Of a DNA stretch of 64,000 bases, positions 33,442 to 42,474 are shown piece by piece (position 1 is the stretch's first letter; the number at the start of each line of letters is the position of its first letter). Source of the stretch: UBA6109 sp035366835. GTDB lineage: Bacteria > Desulfobacterota > Syntrophia > Syntrophales > UBA6109. The DNA lies in the NCBI GenBank assembly GCA_035366835.1, contig DAOSIS010000005.1, forward strand, positions 62,001 through 126,000, written 5' to 3'. The notes under the pieces are model-generated. The model ran no database searches, had not been told where the DNA came from, and was given only the letters and a program-made list of their open reading frames with translations. Both the position numbers and the translations under genes were made by a program.

Positions 33442-36400
33442 ATGCATTTCACAGACCTCTTCATACGGCGTCCCGTTCTCGCCATCGTGATCAACCTGTT
33501 CATCGTCGTCCTGGGGATCCGCTCCATCGAGCTCTTGGCCGTGCGCGAATTTCCCTTCACCCAGAATGCGGTGGTGACGGTGACCACCGTGTACACGGGC
33601 GCCGATCCGTCCGTCATCGCCGGCTTCATCACGACGCCGCTGGAGAATTCGATCGCCCAGGCCAACGGAATCGATTACCTCGTCTCCACCAGCACGCAGA
33701 ATTCGAGCGTCATTCAGGCGTTTCTCCGCCTGAACTACGATCCGAACAGCGCCCTCACGGAGATCAACACCAAGGTCAACGCCGTCCTGAACCAGCTTCC
33801 CCCGGATTCCCAGCAGCCCGTCATCACCGTCGCGATCGGTGAAACGATCATGTCGATGTATATCGGATTTTACAGCAAGGTCATGACGAGCAACCGGATC
33901 ACCGATTACCTGATCCGGTCGGTGCAGCCGAAGCTGCAGGCCATCGAAGGTGTCCAGACGGCGGAAGTCCTCGGGTCGCGCCGCTTCGCCCTGCGCGCCT
34001 GGCTGGATCCCGAGAGGATGTCGGCCCACGGCCTCACCGCCGCGGACGTGAGGGCGGCCCTCGCCGACAACGACTACATCTCCGCCATCGGGCGGACCCA
34101 GGGGCAGATGGTCACCGTGAACCTTCAGGCGGACACGACGCTCCACTCGGCCGACGAGTTCCGCGAACTCATCGTCAAGGCGAAGGACGGCGCCGCCGTC
34201 CGGCTGGGGGACGTGGCCAACGTCCTGCTCGGCGCCGAGGACTACGACATGGCGGTCTCCTTCGACGGGAACCGGGCCACCTACATCGGCATCCGGGTGG
34301 CGCCCAGCGCGAACCTCCTTACGGTGATCGACAGCGTGCGCAAGGCCTTCCCGCCGATCGAGGAGCAGCTGCCCGAGGGGTTGGAGGGGCGCATCGTCTA
34401 CGACGCGACGAAATACGTGAACAGCTCGATCCGGGAGGTGACGCGGACGCTGATCGAGGCGCTGGTCATCGTGACGCTGGTGATCTTTCTCTTCCTCGCC
34501 TCGCTCCGTTCGGTGGCGATCCCGACGATCGCCATGCCCCTGTCGCTGATCGGCGCCTTCTTCATCATGCTCGTCCTCGGGTACACGATCAACCTGTTGA
34601 CGCTCCTCGCGCTCGTGCTCGCGATCGGTCTCGTGGTCGACGACGCGATCATCGTCGTGGAGAACACGCACCGCCATATGGAGGGAGGCCTGCCGCCGTC
34701 GCAGGCGGCGATCGAGGGCGCCCGCGAGCTGGCGCAGCCCATCATCGCCATCTCGGTGGTCCTGGTCGCCGTGTATGTCCCCATCGGCTTCATGGGCGGT
34801 CTGACGGGGGCCCTCTTCAAGGAATTCGCCTACACCCTTGCCGGCGCCGTCGCCGTGTCGGCGGTCGTCGCCCTGACGCTCTCTCCGATGATGTGCTCGC
34901 GCTTCCTGAAGGGCGCCCGCGAGGGCGTCCGGAACCGCTTCGAGATGTTTGTCAACGACCGGTTCGAACAGGTCCGCCAGCACTACGCGAAGATGCTCCG
35001 CGCCGTGCTCGCCAATCTGCCGGCGGCGCTGGTCTTCGCCGGCATCATCCTCGCCAGCAACTATTTTCTCTTCGTCGGGGCGAAGAACGAGCTGGCGCCG
35101 CAGGAGGACCAGGGGGTCATCATCTCCCTGATCACGACGGCGCCCAACGCGACGCTGGAGCAGACGCAGCTCAACAGCCGGCAGGTCTTCGAACTGTTCC
35201 GGAGCTACCCGGAGACGGGCCACGTCTTCCAGCTCGACGGCATCAACGGGCTCAACTCGGGCGTCGCGGGCATGGTCCTGAAACCCTGGGACGAGCGGGA
35301 GCGGACGACGATGGAACTGAACCCGGAAATCCAGATGCGGCTCGGCGGGATTGCCGGGGCGCAGGCCGTATCGTTTCTGCGGCCGCCCCTTCCCGGCTCC
35401 ACCGGACTGCCCGTTCAGTTCCTGGTCTGCACGACGGAGGGTTTCGACCGTCTCAACGAGGTGTCGCAGGCCCTGCTGGACCGGGCCGTCAAGAGCGGCC
35501 TCTTCGCCTACGCCGACTGCGACCTGAAGATCGACCGCCCGCAGATGGTCCTGGAAATCGACCGCGAAAAGACGGCGCAGCTGGGCCTGACGCTCCGCGA
35601 CGTCGGAGCCGCCCTGGCTTCCATGCTGGGCGGCGGCTACGTCAACTATTTCGACCTGGCCGGACGCTCCTACAAGGTGATCCCCCAGGTGATGCAGCGG
35701 CACCGGCTCAACGCTTCGCAACTGCCCGATTACACTTTCCGGACGGCCAGCGGGGCGTCGGTCCCCCTGTCCACGATCGTGCGCCTCAGGACGACGGTGG
35801 TGCCGGAGGCCCTCAACCATTTCCAGCAGCTCAATGCCGCCAAGATCTCGGCTGTTCCGGCCCCCGGCGTGACCCTCGGCGAGGCCCTGGAGGGCCTTCG
35901 GGCCCTTTCGCGGGAGATCCTCCCGCAGGGCTACAACATCGACTATGCAGGCCAGTCCCGGCAGTTCGTCACCGAATCGCAGGCCCTGCTGGTCACTTTC
36001 TTCTTCGCCCTCATCGTCATCTTCCTGACGCTCGCCGCGCTGTTCGAGAGTTTCCGCGACCCCTTCATCGTCCTCATCAGCGTGCCCATGTCCATCTGCG
36101 GGGCCATGATCTTCATCAGCCTCGGCGTCGGCGGGTCCAGCCTCAATATCTATACGGACGTCGGGCTCGTCACCCTCATCGGCCTCATCAGCAAGCACGG
36201 CATCCTCATCGTCCGGTTCGCCAACGACCTGCAGGGGGAGGGAATCGCAAAGCAGGAGGCCATCGAAGCGGCCGCGAGCATCCGCCTGCGACCCATCCTG
36301 ATGACGACGGCGGCGATGGTCCTAGGGGTCCTGCCCCTGGTTACGGCCTCAGGGGCGGGTGCGGAGGGGCGTTACAACATGGGGCTCGTGATCATGGCGG

Positions 36401-36519
36401 GGATCTCCATCGGAACGGTCTTCACCCTCTTCGTCGTGCCGGCCATGTATCAGCTGCTGGCTGCGGACCACGCGAAAAAGAGGGCAACCGCCGAACAACG
36501 CCCCGGCCCTCAGGAATAG
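33442..36519 (+). CDS. RND multidrug efflux pump, HAE-1 family
   Basis: Inner-membrane proton-driven pump. The 1025-residue protein has twelve transmembrane segments and two large periplasmic loops. The proton-relay pair is kept in GLVVDDAIIVVEN (near 398-410) and the matching lysine in GLISKHGILIVRFAN (near 918). The opening FTDLFIRRPVLAIVINLFIVVLG is typical of AcrB/MexB-like proteins. The neighbouring adaptor and channel give a complete pump. Substrates cannot be deduced. Its 3' end overlaps the convergent SDR gene by ten bases. Confidence 0.93.
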   Translation: MHFTDLFIRRPVLAIVINLFIVVLGIRSIELLAVREFPFTQNAVVTVTTVYTGADPSVIAGFITTPLENSIAQANGIDYLVSTSTQNSSVIQAFLRLNYDPNSALTEINTKVNAVLNQLPPDSQQPVITVAIGETIMSMYIGFYSKVMTSNRITDYLIRSVQPKLQAIEGVQTAEVLGSRRFALRAWLDPERMSAHGLTAADVRAALADNDYISAIGRTQGQMVTVNLQADTTLHSADEFRELIVKAKDGAAVRLGDVANVLLGAEDYDMAVSFDGNRATYIGIRVAPSANLLTVIDSVRKAFPPIEEQLPEGLEGRIVYDATKYVNSSIREVTRTLIEALVIVTLVIFLFLASLRSVAIPTIAMPLSLIGAFFIMLVLGYTINLLTLLALVLAIGLVVDDAIIVVENTHRHMEGGLPPSQAAIEGARELAQPIIAISVVLVAVYVPIGFMGGLTGALFKEFAYTLAGAVAVSAVVALTLSPMMCSRFLKGAREGVRNRFEMFVNDRFEQVRQHYAKMLRAVLANLPAALVFAGIILASNYFLFVGAKNELAPQEDQGVIISLITTAPNATLEQTQLNSRQVFELFRSYPETGHVFQLDGINGLNSGVAGMVLKPWDERERTTMELNPEIQMRLGGIAGAQAVSFLRPPLPGSTGLPVQFLVCTTEGFDRLNEVSQALLDRAVKSGLFAYADCDLKIDRPQMVLEIDREKTAQLGLTLRDVGAALASMLGGGYVNYFDLAGRSYKVIPQVMQRHRLNASQLPDYTFRTASGASVPLSTIVRLRTTVVPEALNHFQQLNAAKISAVPAPGVTLGEALEGLRALSREILPQGYNIDYAGQSRQFVTESQALLVTFFFALIVIFLTLAALFESFRDPFIVLISVPMSICGAMIFISLGVGGSSLNIYTDVGLVTLIGLISKHGILIVRFANDLQGEGIAKQEAIEAAASIRLRPILMTTAAMVLGVLPLVTASGAGAEGRYNMGLVIMAGISIGTVFTLFVVPAMYQLLAADHAKKRATAEQRPGPQE

Positions 36520-37205
36520 ACTTCGACCAGGGAGCCGGTCGGCTTTTTCCCTTCGGCAACGGCAAAGATCCTGCGCGCCAGATATCCGGGCTTCAGCAGG
36601 TCGGCAGGATCGATTTCGAGGCCGCTGTCCGCGACCAGCGTCGTGTCCACGGCGCCGGGCAGCACCGCGTAGACCTTCACGCCGGGGATCTCGACCTCGT
36701 CGGCAATCGCCTTCGTCAGGCCGACGACGCCGAATTTCGACGCGCAATAGGCCGAAAACCCGGCCATCCCTTCGACGCCGAGGCCGGAGGAAATGTTCAC
36801 GATGACGCCCTTCCGCTGCCTGCTCATCACGGGAAGCACCTGCCGGAGGAGCAGAAAGGTCCCCTTGAGATTGGTGTCGAGAATCCTGTCCCAGTCGTCG
36901 TCCGTCGTTTTTCCGATCGGCTTGTAGACGGCGACCCCGGCGTTGTTGACGAGGACATCGATCCGGCCGAAATGCTTCAGGGCCCGATCGACGGCCCCCT
37001 GCACGTCTTTCGGCTTGCGGACGTCGGCGACGAGGCCCAGGACGTCTTCCGTCTTTCCGGCGGCCGCCAGGTCCTTCACGGTCTTCCCCACGTGTCCGCG
37101 GTGGCGGCAGAAGACGACGACCCGGTCGCCGTGCCGAAGAAACTCCTCCGCCGTGGCGTGGCCGATCCCCCGCGTGGAGCCCGTGATCACGACGATGCGG
37201 TTCAT
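36510..37205 (-). CDS. Short-chain dehydrogenase/reductase
   Basis: A 231-residue classical SDR. It has the NAD(P) motif TGSTRGIG (near 8-15), the NNAG motif (LVNNAGVAV near 88), the serine in VNISSG (near 138) and the YxxxK pair in SAYCASK (near 154). The basic residues after the second strand (CRHRGH) favour NADP. Its substrate is unknown; the family covers FabG-like reductases and many others. It is a single gene convergent with the RND pump. Confidence 0.88.
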   Translation of the reverse strand: MNRIVVITGSTRGIGHATAEEFLRHGDRVVVFCRHRGHVGKTVKDLAAAGKTEDVLGLVADVRKPKDVQGAVDRALKHFGRIDVLVNNAGVAVYKPIGKTTDDDWDRILDTNLKGTFLLLRQVLPVMSRQRKGVIVNISSGLGVEGMAGFSAYCASKFGVVGLTKAIADEVEIPGVKVYAVLPGAVDTTLVADSGLEIDPADLLKPGYLARRIFAVAEGKKPTGSLVEVYS

Positions 37206-37333
37206 AGGCTGGTTCTCCTTTCATCGCTTCTGAAATGCGGTTCACTTATCTTCTTAGCGGATCGATCCCGCTTTGCCCATGGCAGATGATCCACGGTTCA
37301 TTGACAGGGCGCTCCCCCCACCGACGCGGCCTG

Positions 37334-38203
37334 CTACGCGAAGTAGCGCGGGACCGCATCGGCATGGATCAGGAGCAGCACGACGAGCATGAAGTTGTTG
37401 ATCCCGCGGAACAGGCCCGGAAATCCGGGCTCTTCCTTTTTCAGCAGGCGGATCCCCGCGGCGGCGAGCCAGAGGGAGGCGGCCAGAAGGGCCGCGCGGA
37501 CGGGAAACGTGACGACCAGTCCGCCGGCGGCGATCAGTTGGAGGCTCACGGCGGCGGCGAGGAGCCACTGGAACGTGAGGCGGTAGAGCTGCCTTACCGT
37601 GAAAACCGCCGTCAGGGAGGGCAGGCCGATCGACGCATACTCCTTCCCGAAGGCCGCCAGATGGGCGAAGGAATGGGGCACCTGCCACATGAAGAAGAAG
37701 AAACACAGCGCCGCCAGCGGTGGGTCGCAGAGTCCGCCGCCGGCGGCCGTCCACCCGACGGCCGGCGGGATGGCGCCGGTCAGGGCCCCGGGGATGGCGG
37801 CGAAGGCGCTGCGGCTCTTCAACGGGGTATAGACGCCGTTGTACCAGAACAGGGCGGCGAACCCGAGCAGAGGCGCCTCACGGGAATCGGCGAGAAGAAG
37901 GAGGGCACCGCCGGAGGCGATCAGCAGCCAGGAAAAGCGGAGGGCGGCTGCCGGACGGACCCTGCCGGACGGGATCGGCCTTGCGGCGGTCCTCGCCATC
38001 CGGGCGTCCGTCTCCCGTTCCTGCCACTGGTTCAGAGCGCAGGCCCCGCAGGCCAGAAGAAAGACGCCGGCGACCGGGGCCGCCGCGGCTGCAGCCGGTC
38101 CCCCGGCCAGGAGAAATCCGGCCGCTGCGGTGAGGGAGGCCAGGAAAGCGATCCTCGCCTTGCACAGGCCGGCATAGGGGCGGAGCGTTTCCCGCATGGT
38201 CAT
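37334..38203 (-). CDS. ctaB: Protohaem IX farnesyltransferase (haem O synthase)
   Basis: Attaches a farnesyl group to haem b to make haem O for the terminal oxidase. The 289-residue UbiA-superfamily protein has about nine membrane segments. The first motif reads NQWQERETDARMARTAARPIP, with Glu where Asp is usual at its fifth position; WQVPHSFAHLAAFGKEY matches the second active loop. The ATG at 38203 overlaps the coxB stop (ATGA), so it is coupled and ends the oxidase operon. No haem A synthase (ctaA) is seen in the window. Confidence 0.9.
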   Translation of the reverse strand: MTMRETLRPYAGLCKARIAFLASLTAAAGFLLAGGPAAAAAAPVAGVFLLACGACALNQWQERETDARMARTAARPIPSGRVRPAAALRFSWLLIASGGALLLLADSREAPLLGFAALFWYNGVYTPLKSRSAFAAIPGALTGAIPPAVGWTAAGGGLCDPPLAALCFFFFMWQVPHSFAHLAAFGKEYASIGLPSLTAVFTVRQLYRLTFQWLLAAAVSLQLIAAGGLVVTFPVRAALLAASLWLAAAGIRLLKKEEPGFPGLFRGINNFMLVVLLLIHADAVPRYFA

Positions 38204-39102
38204 TTCAGCGCCTCCAGATAGGCCATGACCGTGCGGAGTTCCTCGTCGGTCATCGGAATGGCGGGCATCACCGGCGGGAAGCCTTTGACGGTGGCCTTCC
38301 GGGGATCCACGATATGCTCCCGCACGAAGGACGCATCCACGGTGATCTCCCGTTCGCGCCCTCCGGCGGTCACCGTCTCCTTCCGGCCTATCAGGCCCTT
38401 GAGGGTGGGCCCGACCTTCGCGGTGCCGTCCAGCGAATGGCAGCCGAGGCAGCCCTTCGCCTGGAGGATCCGCGGCCCGAGGTCGGCGGCCGCCTTGCCG
38501 GGCGGGGCGGCGTGCCACTTCTGAAAGTCCGCCGGCGCCATCGCGACGAGCTTCGACCGCATGTGGGAGTGCCCGACGCCGCAGTACTCGGTGCAGAAGA
38601 TGTCGTAGTTTCCCGTTGCGTTCGCCGTGAACCAGAGGTGGGTCGTCATCCCGGGCACGCAATCCTCCTTGATCCGGTACGCGGGGATGAAGAGGCAGTG
38701 GAGGACGTCGACGGACGTCATGAGAAGCTTTACCGGCCTTCCTACGGGGACGGTCAGGACGTCTTCCTGTCGCCCGTTCTCGTAGGTGAAGAGCCAGGAC
38801 CACTGGCGCGCCGTTACCTGGACCGTCATGGCGTCCCGGGGCGGGTTCCGGATCAGGTCGAAGTCGACCCAGCCGAAGTAGAACATGAGCAGCACGAGGA
38901 TCGTCGGCACCACCGTCCAGATGATCTCCAGGGAGACGTTCTCCCGGACGTGCTCGGGATGGGGATGCCGTTTCCGGTTGTACTTGACGAGAAAGGTCAC
39001 CATGCAGGCCGTGACGGCCGCCAGCAGGATGACGCAGCAGACGACGATGAACAGGAACGCGTCGTCCACTTTCCCCGTCGTATTGGCTGGTCCGAGAATC
39101 AT
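38200..39102 (-). CDS. coxB: Cytochrome c oxidase subunit II with fused cytochrome c (caa3 type)
   Basis: Electron-entry subunit of the oxidase. The 300-residue protein has two N-terminal membrane helices (about 15-45 and 60-85), a cupredoxin domain with the CuA ligands in FCTEYCGVGHSHM and a preceding His (VDVLHCLF), and a C-terminal cytochrome c with haem site CLGCH. This makes it a caa3-type subunit. The ATG at 39102 has GAGG eight bases upstream; GTG at 39111 is in frame but too close to that site. Subunit II is usually the first oxidase gene, but here it comes last. Confidence 0.93.
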   Translation of the reverse strand: MILGPANTTGKVDDAFLFIVVCCVILLAAVTACMVTFLVKYNRKRHPHPEHVRENVSLEIIWTVVPTILVLLMFYFGWVDFDLIRNPPRDAMTVQVTARQWSWLFTYENGRQEDVLTVPVGRPVKLLMTSVDVLHCLFIPAYRIKEDCVPGMTTHLWFTANATGNYDIFCTEYCGVGHSHMRSKLVAMAPADFQKWHAAPPGKAAADLGPRILQAKGCLGCHSLDGTAKVGPTLKGLIGRKETVTAGGREREITVDASFVREHIVDPRKATVKGFPPVMPAIPMTDEELRTVMAYLEALK

Positions 39103-39112
39103 GCAAGGCACC

Positions 39113-39397
39113 TCAGCGGTAGATCACGTCGACGAAGGTCAGTCCGATCAGGGCCGTCAGGACGCAGACGGTGAGAGCGAGCGTGGCCTTCAGGAACCGG
39201 CCCTCGTCCTTCAGATGCATGAAGAAGGCGAGGACGAGGCCCGCCTTCGCCGAGGCGATGACCAGCGACCCCAGGGCGCTGAAGCGGGCCAGGAGCTGGA
39301 GCTTCGCGACGGCAAGGGTTGCGCCGAGCAGGACCAGCAGGGCCAGCCAGACGGCCGTGTAGGTTCGTGCGGCGGATTCGCGGAGGGGGTTCTGCAT
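39113..39397 (-). CDS. coxD: Cytochrome c oxidase subunit IV (small prokaryotic type)
   Basis: A 94-residue protein with three membrane helices (about 14-33, 40-61 and 68-92), matching the prokaryotic COX4 family that stabilises the oxidase. The FFMHLKDEGRFLKATLAL stretch in the middle is family-typical. It lies between coxC (nine-base gap) and coxB (ten-base gap). Confidence 0.85.
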   Translation of the reverse strand: MQNPLRESAARTYTAVWLALLVLLGATLAVAKLQLLARFSALGSLVIASAKAGLVLAFFMHLKDEGRFLKATLALTVCVLTALIGLTFVDVIYR

Positions 39398-39406
39398 GGC
39401 GTCGCC

Positions 39407-40012
39407 TCACGTGACCAGATAGAAGAGCGGGTAGAGATAGATCCACACGATGTCCACGAAATGCCAGTAGAGGCCCGTGTTCTCGAGCCGCGCATCGTTC
39501 TCCCGGCCAATCGTTCCTTTCCGGGTGAAATGGACCATGAAGGCGATGACCGCGATGCCGACGAGGACGTGGAGGCCGTGGAGGCCCGTCATGACGTAGT
39601 AGAGGCCGAAGAAGAGGGTCTCTCCTTTGCCCAGATTCAGAAGGACCGGCGAGTTGGGATAGATGCCGGCGGCGATCTTCGCGCTCCACTCGAAATACTT
39701 GATCACCAGAAAAACGATTCCCAGGAAGATCGTGGCGGCCTGCAGGCGCGCCGACAGGATCTTCTCCCCCTTCCGGATCGCGGCGATCGCGAGGGCGATC
39801 GTGAAGCTGCTCGTCAACAGGACCGCGGTGTTGACCGTTCCGAGGACGAGGCTCTCCCCGGCCGCGCCCCGGTGAAAGTCTGCGGGGAACCGGTGGCGGA
39901 AGACGGCGTACAGGAGAAACATGCCGCCGAAGAAGAGGATCTCGGTGAAGAGGAAGAGCCACATCCCCATCTTCTTCCCCTCGCGATCGATCGAAACCGT
40001 TTCCGTGCTCAA
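39407..40012 (-). CDS. coxC: Cytochrome c oxidase subunit III
   Basis: A 201-residue membrane protein of the oxidase, with five helices and the family segments MWLFLFTEILFFGGMF, YYVMTGLHGLHVLVG and WHFVDIVWIYLYPLFYL. It supports the core subunit and proton uptake. The short length (no first two helices) is normal for bacterial subunit III of caa3 type. Translation appears to start at TTG 40012, seven bases after GAGG; an internal ATG would remove the conserved opening. Confidence 0.92.
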   Translation of the reverse strand: MSTETVSIDREGKKMGMWLFLFTEILFFGGMFLLYAVFRHRFPADFHRGAAGESLVLGTVNTAVLLTSSFTIALAIAAIRKGEKILSARLQAATIFLGIVFLVIKYFEWSAKIAAGIYPNSPVLLNLGKGETLFFGLYYVMTGLHGLHVLVGIAVIAFMVHFTRKGTIGRENDARLENTGLYWHFVDIVWIYLYPLFYLVT

Positions 40013-40016
40013 GACA

Positions 40017-41645
40017 CTACCTCACCGCCTCCTCTTCATAGGCATAGGGTCCCTGCCGGACGACGGGCGGAGAGGCGAAATTCTCGTGCGGCGGCGGCGA
40101 AGCAATCGTCCACTCGAGCGTCCTTCCTCCCCAAGGATTCGCGGGGGCCTTTCCACCCCTGAAGACCGAGCGGATCAGGTTCGCGAAGATGATGACGAGG
40201 CCGACGGCGAGGAACCAGGACCCGATGGTCGAGACCACATGGTTCAGATGGTATTCCGGGGGGTAGTCGAAGTACCGCCGCGGCATGCCCTGGAACCCGA
40301 GGACGAACATGCTGAAGTAGAGGATGTTGAAGCCGACGAAGAGGCTCAGCCAGCCGATCTTCGCGTATTTTTCGCTGTACATCCGGCCGGTGATCTTGGG
40401 GAACCAGTAGTGCAGGCCGGCCAGGATGGAAAAGCCGGCGCCGCCGAACATGACGTAGTGAAAATGGCCGACGATGAAATAGGTGCCGTGGAGATGGAGA
40501 TTCGGCGCCAGCGCCCCGATGATGAGGCCGCTGAGCCCGCCGATGGAGAAGAGGAAGATGAAGGACAGGGCGAAGACCAGGGGGCTGTCCAGGGCGATGG
40601 ATCCCCTGTAGAGGGTGGACACCCAGTTGAAGATCTTCACGCCCGTCGGCACGGCGACGAGGAAGGAGACGAAGGAGAAGATCACCCGGGCCGTATCGCT
40701 CATGCCGCTGGTGAACATGTGATGCCCCCAGACGAAGTAGCCGACGGCGGCGATCGCGAGGGCCGACAGGCAGATGGCCGTGTAGCCGAAGAGGACCCGC
40801 CGCGAGAAGACGGGCACGATCTCGCTGATGATGCCCATGGCGGGGAGGACCATGATGTAGACTGCGGGATGGGAGTACATCCAGAAGAGATGCTCGTAGA
40901 GAATCGGGTCTCCGCCCCGGGAGGGGTCGAAGAATCCGACGCCGAAGAACCGGCCCAGGACGATGAAGAGGAGCGTGATGGCCAGGACCGGCGTCGCCAG
41001 CATCTGCACCCAGCCCGTGGCGTAGAGCGTCCAGGGGAAGGCGGGCATGCGGAACCAGCGCATGCCCGGTGCCCGCATCCGGTGGATCGTCGTGACGAAA
41101 TTGAGCCCCGTGAGGATGGAGGAGAACCCCAGGACGAAGACGCCGAGGACCGCCGTCGAGATGTTCGCCGGCGTCTGGATGCTGTAGGGGGCGTAGAAGG
41201 TCCACCCCGTGTCCGGCGGGCGGCCCTGCACGAAGAGGGACGCGAGGATGAGAACCGCCCCGGCCACGTAAAGCCACCAGGACAGACGGTTGATCCTGGG
41301 GAAGGCCACGTCCTGCGCCCCGATCAGGATGGGCAGGAAGATGTTCCCGAAGGCGACGGGAATACCGGGGATGATGAAGAGAAAGATCTGGATGACGCCG
41401 TGGAGCGTGAAGAATTCGTTGTAGGTCTGCTGGTCCATGAGCCAGCCGGGGGACAGGAGGTTCAGGCGGATCATGAAGCCCAGGACGACGCCGACGGAGA
41501 AGAAGGAGAGGATCGCCATCAGGTACATGACGCCGATCCGCTTGTGGTCGGTGGACATCATCCATTCGGCGACGACCCAACGATACTTGCCGGTTCTCCC
41601 GTAGAAGTCCGCCTCCGCCGAGGAATGCTCATCTTTCAAGGTCAT
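40017..41645 (-). CDS. coxA: Cytochrome c oxidase subunit I
   Basis: Catalytic core of the haem-copper oxidase that reduces oxygen to water and pumps protons. The 542-residue protein has the low-spin haem ligands His82 and His396, the high-spin haem ligand His394, and the CuB ligands His259, His308 and His309, with the cross-linked Tyr263 in YSHPAVY. That YSHPxVY form, with Ala instead of the XGHPEVY glutamate, marks the A2 subgroup, in which the D-channel glutamate is replaced by a Tyr-Ser pair. It overlaps sco by 17 bases. Confidence 0.96.
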   Translation of the reverse strand: MTLKDEHSSAEADFYGRTGKYRWVVAEWMMSTDHKRIGVMYLMAILSFFSVGVVLGFMIRLNLLSPGWLMDQQTYNEFFTLHGVIQIFLFIIPGIPVAFGNIFLPILIGAQDVAFPRINRLSWWLYVAGAVLILASLFVQGRPPDTGWTFYAPYSIQTPANISTAVLGVFVLGFSSILTGLNFVTTIHRMRAPGMRWFRMPAFPWTLYATGWVQMLATPVLAITLLFIVLGRFFGVGFFDPSRGGDPILYEHLFWMYSHPAVYIMVLPAMGIISEIVPVFSRRVLFGYTAICLSALAIAAVGYFVWGHHMFTSGMSDTARVIFSFVSFLVAVPTGVKIFNWVSTLYRGSIALDSPLVFALSFIFLFSIGGLSGLIIGALAPNLHLHGTYFIVGHFHYVMFGGAGFSILAGLHYWFPKITGRMYSEKYAKIGWLSLFVGFNILYFSMFVLGFQGMPRRYFDYPPEYHLNHVVSTIGSWFLAVGLVIIFANLIRSVFRGGKAPANPWGGRTLEWTIASPPPHENFASPPVVRQGPYAYEEEAVR

Positions 41646-42474
41646 ATTCCCTGCCCCTTCGATACCGCCGCTCCGAGGCCCGCAGGTACAGGAACAGGCC
41701 TGCCATGGCTGCGAGGGTGACGAGGCCGATCGTGGCGATGAAATAGAAGAAACGGCTCAGCCCCGGAGGTTCGTGGGAAAAGCAGTAGAGGAGGGCCCTG
41801 CGAAACCCCGTCACGGCTTTCCCCTCCGCCGCCTCGGCGAGAGACACGTTGAGGTCGAAGGAGGAGAAGGCGATCGGGTATTCGGCGCCGTACTGGTACT
41901 GCGTCACCTGGAGGTATCGGGAGACCTTCCCCGCCGGGGAGAGGAAGATGAGGACGACGGGGTGGTCGAAGCCGTGGACCCTGTCTTTCTTGAAGCGGAA
42001 ACCGACGGATTCGGTCAGCTTCCGGATTCTGTCCCGGTCGCCCGTGAGGAATGTCCACGCTTCCGCCGGAAATTCGGGCCCGGCGGCCTTGATGTAGTTC
42101 TTCCTGACATCGTGGGCCTTTTCCGGGGTGTCGGTCTCGTCGAAGCTTACGGTGATCACCCGGTAATCCCGGCCCCCCCGCGCGGCCAGCCTCGGCAGGG
42201 CCTTGGAAAGCCCGCTGAGCATGAGGGGACAGACATGCTCGCAGGTGTAGTAGACGAGGGTCAGGATCGCCGGCTTTCCCAGAAGATCCGCGAGCCTCAC
42301 CGTTGCCCCGTTTTCGTCGCGGAAGACGAGGTCTGTCGGCAGGGTCTGCCCCGTCTTTTCCTCGATGCCGATCTCGCCGCCTCCCTCGCCGCCGGTGCCG
42401 AGCGTTTCATGTCCGTGGAGACTCGGCGCAACGAGCAGCGTCGCCAAGGCGAGCAGCCACAGGGCGGTTTTCAT
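41629..42474 (-). CDS. SCO1/SenC-family copper chaperone
   Basis: Delivers copper to the CuA site of the oxidase. The 281-residue protein has a signal peptide (about 1-20), a thioredoxin-like domain with the copper-binding CEHVC pair (YYTCEHVCPLM) and the distant histidine in FDHPVVLIFL, and a C-terminal transmembrane helix (about 240-265) that is not present in classic Sco1. Its ATG overlaps the stop of the cytochrome b/c gene (ATGA), and its end overlaps coxA. Confidence 0.9.
   Translation of the reverse strand: MKTALWLLALATLLVAPSLHGHETLGTGGEGGGEIGIEEKTGQTLPTDLVFRDENGATVRLADLLGKPAILTLVYYTCEHVCPLMLSGLSKALPRLAARGGRDYRVITVSFDETDTPEKAHDVRKNYIKAAGPEFPAEAWTFLTGDRDRIRKLTESVGFRFKKDRVHGFDHPVVLIFLSPAGKVSRYLQVTQYQYGAEYPIAFSSFDLNVSLAEAAEGKAVTGFRRALLYCFSHEPPGLSRFFYFIATIGLVTLAAMAGLFLYLRASERRYRRGREYDLER

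Noticed and set aside
33346..36198. A 950-codon open frame antisense to the RND pump
   Set aside because: The forward strand encodes a complete RND pump with its proton-relay residues; the antisense frame has only repetitive charged residues.
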